Shown here in pieces: positions 56,101-63,950 of a stretch of DNA of 64,000 nt. The DNA is from Nocardioides daeguensis (GTDB taxonomy: Bacteria; Actinomycetota; Actinomycetes; Propionibacteriales; Nocardioidaceae). Location: assembly GCF_019192965.1 (NCBI RefSeq), contig NZ_JAHTKU010000012.1, forward strand, positions 91,652 through 155,651, in the 5' to 3' direction. Numbering within the stretch: position 1 is the first letter of the stretch; every line of letters begins with the position of its first letter. The notes under the pieces were generated by a model. It was given only the letters and a program-made list of their open reading frames with translations, ran no database searches and had not been told where the DNA came from. Both the position numbers and the translations under genes were made by a program.

Positions 56101-56653
56101 GTCCAGCCTGCTGTCCTCGGTGGCCGGCCTGATCGACCACCGCGGTGCCCTGCGCTGGAACGGGCAGGACGTCGCCGACCCGGAGACCTTCCTGCGGCCC
56201 AGCCAGGTCGCTCACGTCGCCCAGGTGCCGCGGGTGCTGTCGGGGACCTTCGCCGACAACATCCTGCTCGGCCACGACCGCGCCATCGCCCAGCCGGTCG
56301 AGACTGCCCGGATGGCCGAGGACCTCGCCGACGCGGGTGGCCCGGACGCCGTGATCGGACACCGTGGTGTCCGGCTGTCGGGCGGGCAGGTCCAGCGTCT
56401 CGCCCTGGCCCGGGCCCTGGCTGCCGACGCCGAGCTGCTGCTCGCCGACGACGTGTCCAGCGCGCTCGACGCCGCCACCGAGATCGAGCTGTGGGCGGCC
56501 CTGCGCGAGCGGCACACCACGGTGATCGGGGCGACCTCGAAGCGCGCGGCCCTGGCGCAGGCTGACCGGGTCGTCGTCCTCGTCGACGGTGAGATCGCCG
56601 CGGTCGGGCCGTGGTCGTCGTTGCAGGGGGAGTGGGGGCACCTCGCCGGCTGA
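53150..56653 (+). CDS. Single-chain ABC exporter (TMD-NBD-TMD-NBD)
   Basis: A 1167-residue exporter with two half-transporters fused. NBD1 has Walker A GRTGSGKST, signature LSAGEEQ, Walker B VVVLDEATA and switch His in LVAHRLST. NBD2 has Walker A GQVGSGKSS, signature LSGGQVQR, Walker B LLLADDVSS (Glu replaced by Asp) and no switch His (VIGATSKRA). Thus one composite ATP site is canonical and the other degenerate, as in heterodimeric multidrug exporters; Rv0194 of mycobacteria has a similar fused layout (from memory). TACGCT seven bases before ATG 53150 suggests a leaderless start; GTG 53120 with GGAGG upstream is an alternative. Cargo unknown. Confidence 0.9.
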   Translation: MTTTLTRPDAPERPAVGGDPARSVDWRRLRTPAAGFAVAAVAVAALGQALGTVVAGRIADHPTGNLVAWLAFFVVGAATIDTAGRVVWAGVVDRAEGRLRGDLLSAALQQPLAHLTEQAVGEVLDRVDDDTHEVGTLLRQQIWLAMRTGFASVPMWLVAGFTWWPAFLLFPLVGTVTVWVMRPALVEIARRKVIEEAAWTDHAAALEEGVAGRDDLRTSLGQAFAVRRLAQLSADVHEKFRRVLMIEARLAIKVGLLLHGLLAAIAICGVVLVSGDHLGVAQLVTLFLVTTIFVGQINNLAHQLPDIQAGLGAVLRLRQLLAVEAEPEGGAAVPSGALDLRIRHLDFAYTEGSFALQDVTLYVEEGHTLALVGRTGSGKSTLASLLSRAAEPPPGTIFLGGADITTLDLHELRRRVGVVTQRTEILAGTLADNITLFAAVPREEVEAAVDELGLTDWVAGLPDGLDTLLGPGGTTLSAGEEQLVAFARLLVRHVQVVVLDEATARMDPVTEARVVAAADRLISGRTGILVAHRLSTIERAEAVAVLDHGRVIQHGPRDELAVVDGPFRRLLAASDTEGFDDAEAIEVEGAVGGRRRTGEPPQRPEVGTGSSLARGTWNAFWVRPWWGAWSVVLFLGGTVFAPLGAITGFLWGRVVERLEAGESAVALVAVLVVSLLVAPILLADAFRRYPRWWIEVMLRVRMSVLLGQIRTHRLPRTPPGEVVARSMDADRYARYADRWVDFTNGLLIAAITMLAAGTWLAGGVLLVVMTTSALASSIGRPIAGRSAARSSAARARFGRAVVSAVESARTVKLAGRTPQVHAHLRKVDDGRVEAAVFEHRVQAFLDGVPIVMVQVGVVAAWALYLGDVWGLATALLVATAVNGFDWFGRVAGAVVTEAPGVRAWQRATARFAGGRDLMAMAEGIDLVAGTAPDPPAPTRVPLQRLELAGYAAVHDDGTIGATGVDLAVERGELVLLVGQVGSGKSSLLSSVAGLIDHRGALRWNGQDVADPETFLRPSQVAHVAQVPRVLSGTFADNILLGHDRAIAQPVETARMAEDLADAGGPDAVIGHRGVRLSGGQVQRLALARALAADAELLLADDVSSALDAATEIELWAALRERHTTVIGATSKRAALAQADRVVVLVDGEIAAVGPWSSLQGEWGHLAG

Positions 56654-56668
56654 GCCGGGAGCGGCCGC

Positions 56669-57277
56669 TCAGCCGTAGAGGCCCAGGAAGCTGCGGGTGG
56701 CCGTCTCGACGAGCTCCTCGACCGTCACGTCGAGCGCCCCGTCGAGCCATGCGGTGACCACCTCGGCCATGCCGCCGATGAACAGCAGGCCGGCCAGGTC
56801 GTCCTCGCGGTCGCGGCGGCGCAGGCCCTCCAGCTCGTGCGCCTCGGCGGCGGCGAGGTGGGCGAAGTGGCGCAGCAGCTCGGTGCGCCGCCCGCGCAGC
56901 GAGGGCATCGTGCCGGCCTCGATGATGGCGACCCGGCCCTTGCGGGGGTCCTCGACGAGCAGGTCCATCAAGGCCCGCACGGCGCTGCGGATCCGGGCGG
57001 CGGGGTCGGGCCCGGCCTGCTCGGCGGCGGCCAGACTGACGTTCTCGATCTGGACCGCGACCATCTCCAGCACGGCGCTCTGCGCGGCGTCGAGGTTCGC
57101 GAAGCTCTCGTAGAAGTAGCGCTCGGTCAGCCCGGCGGCCGCGCACACGGCGGTCATCGTCGTCCGCGACGCCGGGTCGGCCCACACCGACAGCGTGGCG
57201 TCGAGCAGCCGGCGTCGGCGCTCGGCGGTGCGCTCCTCGGCGCTGACCCCCTTGTAGGTCCCCGACTGCACCGCCAT
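56669..57277 (-). CDS. TetR-family transcriptional regulator
   Basis: A 202-residue repressor. The N-terminal helix-turn-helix spans about residues 20-65 (RRRRLLDATLSVWAD, then AVCAAAGLTERYFYESF); the rest is helical ligand domain. The ATG at 57277 is taken with GAGTGAGA upstream. It is divergent from the P450 gene with 75 bases between. The shared promoter carries an 11-bp inverted repeat, so it probably controls the P450-SDR pair and itself. Confidence 0.9.
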   Translation of the reverse strand: MAVQSGTYKGVSAEERTAERRRRLLDATLSVWADPASRTTMTAVCAAAGLTERYFYESFANLDAAQSAVLEMVAVQIENVSLAAAEQAGPDPAARIRSAVRALMDLLVEDPRKGRVAIIEAGTMPSLRGRRTELLRHFAHLAAAEAHELEGLRRRDREDDLAGLLFIGGMAEVVTAWLDGALDVTVEELVETATRSFLGLYG

Positions 57278-57290
57278 GGTCTCACTCTGG

Positions 57291-57355
57291 CACGGGGGCA
57301 ATGGCTCCCGCAAAGGTTGACAGGGCGTCCTTCCTGAATGAGGCTTGCCCCCGTG
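57291..57355. promoter_or_regulatory. TetR/P450 divergent promoter with flanking inverted repeat
   Basis: CACGGGGGCAA (57291-57301) and its exact inverse TTGCCCCCGTG (57345-57355) flank a promoter with consensus -35 TTGACA at 57317-57322 and a -10-like GAGGCT at 57340-57345 (17-base spacer). The right half-site covers the P450 GTG. Occupancy by the adjacent TetR protein would shut the P450 promoter; the 43-base spacing suggests two dimers or looping. Confidence 0.5.
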
Positions 57356-58693
57356 AGCACCCAACGACAGGTCCGGCAGCTGCCGGCAGTGCGCCGCGGC
57401 GACCGCGGCTGGCCGCTCCTGGGGCGCGCCTTCGAGTACGCCCGGGATCCCGCGGCCCTGATGCGACACCAGTGGGAGCACTACGGCCCCGTCGCGCCCT
57501 TCCCGTTCCTCGGCAGCACCTGGGTGTTCCTGCTCGGCCCCAGCGCGGTCGAGACCGCGCTGCGCAACGCCGACAAGGCCTTCGTCAACGGACCCGCCTG
57601 GGGCGAGCTCGTCGGCCCCTTCTTCCAGCGGGGACTGATGCTGCTCGACGGCACCGAGCACCACCTCCACCGCCGGATCATGCAGGAGGCGTTCACCCGC
57701 GACCGGCTCTCTGGCTACGTCGAGCTGATGCACCCCGCCATCGAGCGCGGGATCGCCGAGTGGGCCGACCGGGCCGACTTCCGCTGCTATCCGGCGCTCA
57801 AGGAGCTCACCCTCGACATCGCCGCCGACATCTTCATGGGCGGCGCCGAGCAGACCTCCGCGCAGGAGATGGCCCGCGTCAACGCCGCGTTCATCGACTG
57901 CGTGCAGGCCGCCTCCGGCGTGGTGCGGGCCAACGTCCCCTTCACCCGCTGGGGACGGGCCTACCGCAGCCGGGCGGTGCTCGAGGACTTCCTGCGCAGC
58001 TACCTCCCGGCCAAGCGGCGCACCCGCACCGACGACCTCTTCTCGGTGCTGTGCCACATCGAGACCTCCGACGGCGAGCGGTTCAGCGACGACGACGTGG
58101 TCAACCACATGGTCTTCTTGATGATGGCGGCACACGACACCTCCACCATCACCACCTCCACGATCCTGCAGCTCCTCGGCCAGCATCCCGAGTGGCAGGA
58201 GCGCTGCCGGGCCGAGTCGCTGGCCCTGGGCCCGCGGCCGTCCCTCGCGGAGCTCGACGGCCTGGTCTCCCTCGACCTGGTGATGCGCGAGGCCCTGCGG
58301 CTGCGCGCCCCGGTGCCCGTCCTCGCCCGGCGCACGGTCAAGGACACCGTGGTCGAGGGCGTCCGGATCCCGGCCGGTACCCGGGTCGCCGTGGGGGTGC
58401 AGTTCTCCCACCTCATGGACGAGCTGTGGACCGACCCCGAGCGCTTCGACCCCGAGCGCTTCGCCCCGGAGCGTGCCGAGGACCGTCGCCACCGCTACGC
58501 CTGGGCGCCTTTCGGCGGCGGCGTGCACAAGTGCATCGGCCTCTACTTCGGCGGCGCCGAGGTCAAGGCGATCCTGCACCACCTGCTGCGCTCGCGCCGC
58601 TGGAGCGTCGACCCGTCGTACGTCGCTCCGCTCGACAACCACTCGCTGCCGTTCCCGACCGACGGCCAGCCCATCGACCTCGCCCGAATCTGA
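57353..58693 (+). CDS. Cytochrome P450 (CYP136-like)
   Basis: A 446-residue heme monooxygenase. I-helix MAAHDTST, ExxR motif in REALRLRAP and the heme loop FGGGVHKCIG with Cys394 are all present. TetR gene, P450 and SDR in this order resembles the cyp136 locus of mycobacteria (from memory). The GTG at 57353 is chosen because a good promoter ends seven bases before it; an in-frame ATG at 57338 would overlap that promoter. Redox partners are not in the window and the substrate is unknown. Confidence 0.9.
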   Translation: MSTQRQVRQLPAVRRGDRGWPLLGRAFEYARDPAALMRHQWEHYGPVAPFPFLGSTWVFLLGPSAVETALRNADKAFVNGPAWGELVGPFFQRGLMLLDGTEHHLHRRIMQEAFTRDRLSGYVELMHPAIERGIAEWADRADFRCYPALKELTLDIAADIFMGGAEQTSAQEMARVNAAFIDCVQAASGVVRANVPFTRWGRAYRSRAVLEDFLRSYLPAKRRTRTDDLFSVLCHIETSDGERFSDDDVVNHMVFLMMAAHDTSTITTSTILQLLGQHPEWQERCRAESLALGPRPSLAELDGLVSLDLVMREALRLRAPVPVLARRTVKDTVVEGVRIPAGTRVAVGVQFSHLMDELWTDPERFDPERFAPERAEDRRHRYAWAPFGGGVHKCIGLYFGGAEVKAILHHLLRSRRWSVDPSYVAPLDNHSLPFPTDGQPIDLARI

Positions 58694-58711
58694 ACCGAAG
58701 GACCCATCGTC

Positions 58712-59560
58712 ATGACCAGCTCCCTCGCCCATCTGTCCGTCATCGTCACCGGAGGTGCCCGCGGCATCGGCCGGGCCACCGTCGACCGCTTCGCCCGGCA
58801 GGGCGCCCGGGTGGCGCTCGGCGACCTCGACGCCGACCTCGTCGCCCAGGTCGCCGACGAGTACGGCGAGCGCGTCGCCGGCGCGCGGCTCGACGTCACC
58901 GACCCCGAGTCGTGGTCGGCCTTCCTCGGCGAGGTCGCCCACCTCGGCCCGTTCGACGTGCTGGTCAACAACGCCGGCATCATGCCCCTCGGGTCGGTGC
59001 TGGAGGAGTCGCACGCGACCGCGAAGGCGATCGTCGACGTCAACCTGCACGGCGTCATCTTCGGCACCAAGGCCGTCGCGCCGTCGATGGCCGCGCGCGG
59101 CCACGGCCACATCATCAACGTGGCCTCCGCCGTCGGCCGGGTCGCGCTGGCCCACGGCGCGACCTACTCGGCGTCGAAGTTCGCCGTCGTCGGGTTCAGT
59201 GAGGCGCTGCGCCAGGAGCTCGCCCCCCAGGGGATCGAGGTGAGCATGGTGCTGCCGACCGTGGTCCGCACCGAGCTCGCCGCCGGCGTCCCGGCGGCGC
59301 GCGGCGTGAAGGCCGTCCTGCCCGAGGACGTCGCCGCGGTCATCGAGTCGGCGGTGCGCAAGCCGCAGCCCGAGCTGTGGGTGCCCCGCTGGAGCCAGGG
59401 CCTGAGCAAGACCACCCTGGCCCTGCCGCGCGTCGTCCAGGACGCGATGACCAGGATGATCCGCGCCGGTGACGTGCTGAGCTCGGCGGACCCCCGGGCG
59501 CGAGCGGCCTACGAGGAGCGCGCGCGGCGGGGGGCGCAGACGTCCGACGTCGTGGAATAG
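58712..59560 (+). CDS. Short-chain dehydrogenase/reductase
   Basis: A 282-residue NAD(P) oxidoreductase. The cofactor motif TGGARGIG lies at residues 14-21, NNAG follows, then the catalytic Ser in NVASAVG and Tyr152/Lys156 in YSASK. The C-terminal extension (KTTLALPRVVQDAMTRM) may be membrane- or substrate-associated. It starts 18 bases after the P450 with GAAGGA upstream, so the two are co-transcribed; it likely oxidises or reduces the P450 product. Confidence 0.93.
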   Translation: MTSSLAHLSVIVTGGARGIGRATVDRFARQGARVALGDLDADLVAQVADEYGERVAGARLDVTDPESWSAFLGEVAHLGPFDVLVNNAGIMPLGSVLEESHATAKAIVDVNLHGVIFGTKAVAPSMAARGHGHIINVASAVGRVALAHGATYSASKFAVVGFSEALRQELAPQGIEVSMVLPTVVRTELAAGVPAARGVKAVLPEDVAAVIESAVRKPQPELWVPRWSQGLSKTTLALPRVVQDAMTRMIRAGDVLSSADPRARAAYEERARRGAQTSDVVE

Positions 59561-59589
59561 GACCGCACCCCCGGCGGTTAGCCTCCCTC

Positions 59590-60816
59590 GTGACCTCCTC
59601 GCCGACGACGACCTCGACCGAGGGGCGCCCGGAGGTGTCCCACCACCGACCCGCGCTGGCGATCCTGGCGCTCGCGGTCGGCGGGTTCACCATCGGCACC
59701 ACCGAGTTCATGACGATGGGCGTGCTGCCCGAGATCGCCCACGGCGTCGGCGTCTCGGTGCCGGACGCGGGGCATGTCATCTCGGCCTACGCGCTGGGGG
59801 TCGTGGTCGGCGTACCGATCCTCGCGTTCTTCGGTGCGGCCGTGCCGCGGCGCGCGATGCTCGTCGGCCTGATGGCCGCGTACGCCGTCTTCAACCTGCT
59901 CAGCGCCGCCGCTCCCGGCTACCGCGTGCTGGCGGTGGCCCGCTTCCTCGACGGCCTGCCGCACGGTGCGTACTTCGGCGTCGCCAGCCTGGTCGCCGCC
60001 AGCCTGGTCGTGCGCGAGCGGCGCGGGCGGGCGGTCGCCAGCGTGATGCTCGGGCTGTCCGTGGCCAACGTCGTGGGCGTGCCTCTGGCGACCTTCCTCG
60101 GCCAGCAGGTCGGCTGGCGCTCGACGTACCTCCTCGGCGGCCTGCTCGCCCTCGCCACCGTCGCGATGGTGCTCCTCGCGGTGCCGTCGATGCCGGGCGA
60201 CCCCGAGGCGAGCGGGCGCAAGGAGGCCCGCGAGTTCTTCGGCAGCCTGCAGGTGTGGCTGACCATGGCGGTCGGCGCCGTCGGCTTCGGCGGCATGTTC
60301 GCCGTCTACTCCTACATCGCCAAGACCGTCACCGTCGTCGGCGGCCTCGAACGCGGCACGGTCCCGTTCTTCGTGCTCGCCCTCGGCCTCGGCATGGTCG
60401 TCGGCACCTGGCTGGCCGGCGAGCTCGCCGCCTGGTCGGTGTTCCGCAGCCTGCTGCTCTCCGGCATCACCGGCATCGTGCTGATGCTCGTCTACTACGC
60501 AGCCGCGCCCCACGGCTGGCTGCTGCTGCCCGTCGCCTTCCTCGTCACCGCCACCGGCTCGGTGCTGGTCGTGAACCTCCAGCTGCGGCTGATGGACGTC
60601 GCGGGCGACGCCGTCACCCTCGGCGCCGCCATGAACCACGCCGCCCTCAACATCGCCAACGCGCTCGGCGCCTGGCTCGGCGGCCTCGTCATCGCCGGGG
60701 GGCACGGCTACCGCGCGCCCGCACTGGTCGGCGCCGGTCTCGCCGCCGTCGGTACGGCGATCCTGCTGGTCTCCGCCCTCGCGCACCGCCGCCAGCTCGT
60801 GCTCGCCGCCGCCTGA
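59590..60816 (+). CDS. MFS transporter (DHA1/AraJ-type efflux)
   Basis: A 408-residue, 12-helix major facilitator. The start TTEFMTMGVLPEIAHGVGVS and the loop motif FFGAAVPRRAMLVGLM fit the DHA1 sugar or drug efflux group. The GTG at 59590 has TAGCCT five bases upstream (leaderless type). It lies 29 bases after the SDR gene; it may export a product of that cassette, but its own promoter-like element suggests independent expression. Confidence 0.88.
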   Translation: MTSSPTTTSTEGRPEVSHHRPALAILALAVGGFTIGTTEFMTMGVLPEIAHGVGVSVPDAGHVISAYALGVVVGVPILAFFGAAVPRRAMLVGLMAAYAVFNLLSAAAPGYRVLAVARFLDGLPHGAYFGVASLVAASLVVRERRGRAVASVMLGLSVANVVGVPLATFLGQQVGWRSTYLLGGLLALATVAMVLLAVPSMPGDPEASGRKEAREFFGSLQVWLTMAVGAVGFGGMFAVYSYIAKTVTVVGGLERGTVPFFVLALGLGMVVGTWLAGELAAWSVFRSLLLSGITGIVLMLVYYAAAPHGWLLLPVAFLVTATGSVLVVNLQLRLMDVAGDAVTLGAAMNHAALNIANALGAWLGGLVIAGGHGYRAPALVGAGLAAVGTAILLVSALAHRRQLVLAAA

Positions 60817-60826
60817 GGTCGACGTA

Positions 60827-60889
60827 CCGCACCCCATGCGAATGGGCTGGTGATCGCGCCGATCCGCAACCAGACCGCATGGGGCGCGG
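60827..60889. repeat. Palindromic element, CCCCATGCG family, copy 2
   Basis: CCGCACCCCATGCG and CGCATGGGGCGCGG form inverted ends around a short loop between the MFS gene and trpS. In reverse complement it closely matches 30121-30183. Confidence 0.65.
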
Positions 60890-60955
60890 TCGACACCGTC
60901 CGCCGGACGCGGGGGCCTTTCGCCCCGGGTCCGCGCGCCTGAGAGAATCGCTGCC

Positions 60956-62044
60956 ATGTCCGCCACCACCGAGCACCCGCCCGTGCCGGAGACCGCGCAG
61001 CCGGCTGCGCCCCAGGCAGCCGCGCGCCCGCGCGTGCTGTCCGGGATCCAGCCGACCTCGGACTCCTTCCACCTCGGCAACTACGTCGGCGCGGTGCGGC
61101 AGTGGGTGGACCTGCAGCACGACCACCAGCCGTTCTTCTTCATCGCCGACATGCACGCGCTCACGGTGGACTGGGACCCCAAGCTGCTGCGTGAGCGCAC
61201 CCTGCGCAGCGCCGCCCAGCTCATCGCGGCCGGGGTCGACCCCGCGAAGTCGGCGATCTTCGTGCAGAGCCACGTGCCGGAGCACGCGCAGCTGGCCTGG
61301 GTGCTCAACGGCCTGACCGGCTTCGGCGAGGCCCGGCGGATGACCCAGTTCAAGGACAAGTCGGCCAAGGGCGGCGAGGGCGCGGCCAGCGTCGGCCTGT
61401 TCGCCTACCCGGTGCTGATGGCCGCCGACATCCTGCTCTACCGGCCCCACTACGTCCCGGTGGGCGAGGACCAGCGCCAGCACCTGGAGCTGACCCGCGA
61501 CCTCGCGCAGCGCTTCAACGGCCGCTTCAAGAAGACCTTCCGGCTGCCCGAGCCCTACATCCTCAAGGCGACCGCGAAGCTCTACGACCTGCAGGAGCCG
61601 ACCCGGAAGATGTCGAAGTCGAGCTCCGCGCCCGGTGGCATCATCGAGATGCTCGACGACCCGCGGGTGACGGCGAAGAAGATCCGCTCGGCGGTCACCG
61701 ACTCCGGCAGCGAGGTCCGCTTCGACGTCGAGGCGAAGCCGGGTGTCAGCAACCTGCTGACCATCTACTCCGCGCTGACGGGGGAGAGCATCCAGTCCCT
61801 CGAGGAGCAGTTCGCCGGGCGGATGTACGGCGACCTGAAGAAGGAGCTCGCCGAGGTGGTGGTCGACTTCGTCACCCCGTTCCGGGACCGCACCCTCGAG
61901 CTCCTCGACAACCAGGACCACCTGATGCAGGTGCTCGCGCAGGGCGCCGAGACCGCCGGGGCGGTCGCGGAGGGCACCCTGCGCGACGTCTACCAGCGGA
62001 TCGGGTTCGTGGCACCGGTGGAGCGTCGTACGGAGGCCGGCTGA
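60956..62044 (+). CDS. trpS: Tryptophanyl-tRNA synthetase
   Basis: Charges tRNA-Trp. The 362-residue class I synthetase has the HIGH-type motif HLGN at residues 39-42, [45 protein letters not shown] and KMSKS at 218-222. A -10-like GAGAAT lies seven bases before the ATG. Its stop overlaps the next start (TGATG). An Ala/Pro-rich N-terminal extension of about 24 residues precedes the core. Confidence 0.97.
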   Translation: MSATTEHPPVPETAQPAAPQAAARPRVLSGIQPTSDSFHLGNYVGAVRQWVDLQHDHQPFFFIADMHALTVDWDPKLLRERTLRSAAQLIAAGVDPAKSAIFVQSHVPEHAQLAWVLNGLTGFGEARRMTQFKDKSAKGGEGAASVGLFAYPVLMAADILLYRPHYVPVGEDQRQHLELTRDLAQRFNGRFKKTFRLPEPYILKATAKLYDLQEPTRKMSKSSSAPGGIIEMLDDPRVTAKKIRSAVTDSGSEVRFDVEAKPGVSNLLTIYSALTGESIQSLEEQFAGRMYGDLKKELAEVVVDFVTPFRDRTLELLDNQDHLMQVLAQGAETAGAVAEGTLRDVYQRIGFVAPVERRTEAG

Positions 62045-62550
62045 TGCCGGTGATCGGCGTCGCCGTCGCCATCCCGGAGCCGTGGGCCACCGATCTGGTC
62101 GACTACCGGCTCGGGATCGGCGACCCCACCGCCGAGGGGGTCCCGAGCCACATCACCCTGATCCCACCCACGGAGGTGGCCGACGGGCTCACCGAGATCG
62201 AGGCGCACCTCGCCGCGGCCGCGACCGAGGTCGCGCCGTTCCGGGTGCACCTGCGCGGAACGGGTACCTTCCGGCCCGTGTCGCCGGTGGTCTTCGTCAG
62301 CCTCGCCGAGGGGATCTCGCAGTGCGAGCAGCTCGCCGCCGTCGTACGCCGGGGGCCGCTCGCCGTCGCCCTCGACTACCCGTACCACCCGCACGTCACC
62401 GTCGCCCACCACCTCGACGACCCGACGCTGGACCGCGCGTTCGACGACCTGGCGGGCTTCGAGTGCGCCTTCGACGTCGTCGACTTCCACCTCTACGTCC
62501 ACCACGATCAGGAGGGATGGCGGTCCACCCGCACCTTCCCCCTGGGCTGA
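62044..62550 (+). CDS. 2'-5' RNA ligase/phosphodiesterase-family protein
   Basis: A 168-residue 2H-superfamily protein with both catalytic HxT motifs, SHITLIPP and HPHVTVAH, in the expected order. Such proteins act on 2'-5' phosphodiester or 2',3'-cyclic phosphate ends of RNA. The ATG overlaps the trpS stop, so it is co-translated with trpS, an arrangement I know from other actinobacteria. Physiological substrate unknown. Confidence 0.9.
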   Translation: MPVIGVAVAIPEPWATDLVDYRLGIGDPTAEGVPSHITLIPPTEVADGLTEIEAHLAAAATEVAPFRVHLRGTGTFRPVSPVVFVSLAEGISQCEQLAAVVRRGPLAVALDYPYHPHVTVAHHLDDPTLDRAFDDLAGFECAFDVVDFHLYVHHDQEGWRSTRTFPLG

Positions 62551-62582
62551 TCTCCCCGCCGTGAGCCGGATCGGAGGTAGAC

Positions 62583-63647
62583 GTGAAGCTGGTCGAACGC
62601 GCGAAGGCGAAGCTCGCCGACCTGCGTGAGCGGTGGCCGCTGGTCGACCACGCGGTGCGGACCCAGGAGCACTACGCCGCGGTGGAGGGCAGCCAGCAGG
62701 CCGGTGGGGTGACCTACTTCGGGTTCCTCTCGGTCTTCCCGATCCTGGCGCTGGCGTTCTTCGTCGTCGGCTGGGTCTCCCAGGTCTTCCCCGACGCCCA
62801 GGACACGCTCGTGAAGGCGATCAACGAGGTGCTGCCCGGTCTGGTCGGCCACGATGACGGACAGGTCGACCTCACCGAGATCCAGGACGCCGCCCGGACG
62901 GTCGGGATCATCGGCCTGGTCGGTGTGCTCTACGCCGGCCTCGGCTGGCTCTCGTCGGTCCAGTCCGCGCTCGTCGTGCTGTTCGAGATGCCGGCCCGGC
63001 TGCGCCCGGGCTTCGTCGTGGGCAAGCTCCGCGATCTGGTCACCCTGACGGTCCTCGGCGCCGTGCTGTTCGCGAGCGTGATCGCCTCCGCGGTGCTCAC
63101 CCGCACCTCCCGCGGGTTCCTCGACCTGGTGGGCATCGGCGCCCAGCTCGGCTGGCTGGTCGCGATCCTCGCCGTGCTGGTGGGCCTCGCCGCCTCGGCG
63201 CTGCTGTTCTTCCTCATGTTCCGGTTGCTGGTGCGCCCGGCGCTCCCGCAGCGCGCCCTGTGGTCGGGAGCGGCGCTCGGCGCGATCGGCTTCGAGATCC
63301 TCAAGCAGCTCTCGGGGCTGCTGCTGACCAGCACCCGCGGGCAGCCGGCGTTCCAGGCGTTCGGCATCGCCCTGATCCTGCTGGTGTGGATCAACTACTT
63401 CTCCCGCGTGATCCTGTACGCCGCCGCGTGGGCGCAGACCAGCCCCCTGGCCGCGCGCCCGCCGGCTCCGGTCCCGGCGGCCGACGCGATCGCCGCCGCC
63501 GTCGCGGCGCGGCCGGCCGACGGGCAGCACGCCCCGTCCTCGGCTCCCGCAGCGAGCGTGCTCTCCTTCGTGGCCGGGAGCGTGGCCGGGGCGCTGGTGA
63601 CCCGGGTCGGCCGGCGTTCGCAACGCTCTGGGAGACTGGAGAGGTGA
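62583..63647 (+). CDS. YihY/BrkB-family membrane protein
   Basis: A 354-residue inner-membrane protein with about six helices and the family blocks GGVTYFGFLSVFPILALAFF and AALGAIGFEILKQLSGLLL. The C-terminal tail is long, Ala/Pro-rich and cytoplasmic. The GTG at 62583 follows CGGAGGTAGAC. Function is not settled in any organism; older RNase BN naming is wrong. It overlaps the next gene (GTGA). Confidence 0.9.
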   Translation: MKLVERAKAKLADLRERWPLVDHAVRTQEHYAAVEGSQQAGGVTYFGFLSVFPILALAFFVVGWVSQVFPDAQDTLVKAINEVLPGLVGHDDGQVDLTEIQDAARTVGIIGLVGVLYAGLGWLSSVQSALVVLFEMPARLRPGFVVGKLRDLVTLTVLGAVLFASVIASAVLTRTSRGFLDLVGIGAQLGWLVAILAVLVGLAASALLFFLMFRLLVRPALPQRALWSGAALGAIGFEILKQLSGLLLTSTRGQPAFQAFGIALILLVWINYFSRVILYAAAWAQTSPLAARPPAPVPAADAIAAAVAARPADGQHAPSSAPAASVLSFVAGSVAGALVTRVGRRSQRSGRLER

Positions 63648-63877
63648 AGTTCGAGCGCAAGCACGCGATCCTGCTCCTGGCCGTCGCCGCCTGGAACGTC
63701 TTCTCCTTCGGCAACTTCGCCAAGAACCTCTACAGCGCCTACGACGCCGGTGAGGACCGCGCGACCGGCTACTGGGTCGCCCACACCCTGTTGATCGTCG
63801 TGAACTTCGTGATCGCCGGCCTGCTCGGCTCGCTGGGGTGGAAGGCGCTGCGGGCTTCTCGTTCCGCCGACGGCTGA
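63644..63877 (+). CDS. SCO4848-family small membrane protein
   Basis: A 77-residue protein with two membrane helices (HAILLLAVAAWNVFSF and VAHTLLIVVNFVIAGLLGSL) and a charged middle (SAYDAGEDRAT). Family resemblance and position after a YihY gene match the SCO4848 group of Streptomyces. The GTG overlaps the YihY stop, fixing the start. Function unknown. Confidence 0.8.
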   Translation: MKFERKHAILLLAVAAWNVFSFGNFAKNLYSAYDAGEDRATGYWVAHTLLIVVNFVIAGLLGSLGWKALRASRSADG

Positions 63878-63917
63878 TCGTCAGGCGGTCGCGCCGAGCG
63901 CGTCTGGAAAATCGCGA

Positions 63918-63950
63918 CCGGCCCGGCTCGAACGTGTCGAGCCGGGCCGG
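63918..63950 (+). terminator. Terminator after the YihY operon
   Basis: A perfect 14-bp stem (63918-63931 with 63937-63950) with loop ACGTG lies 40 bases past the last gene. What follows is an abnormal G-rich tract, so any T-tract cannot be judged. Confidence 0.7.
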
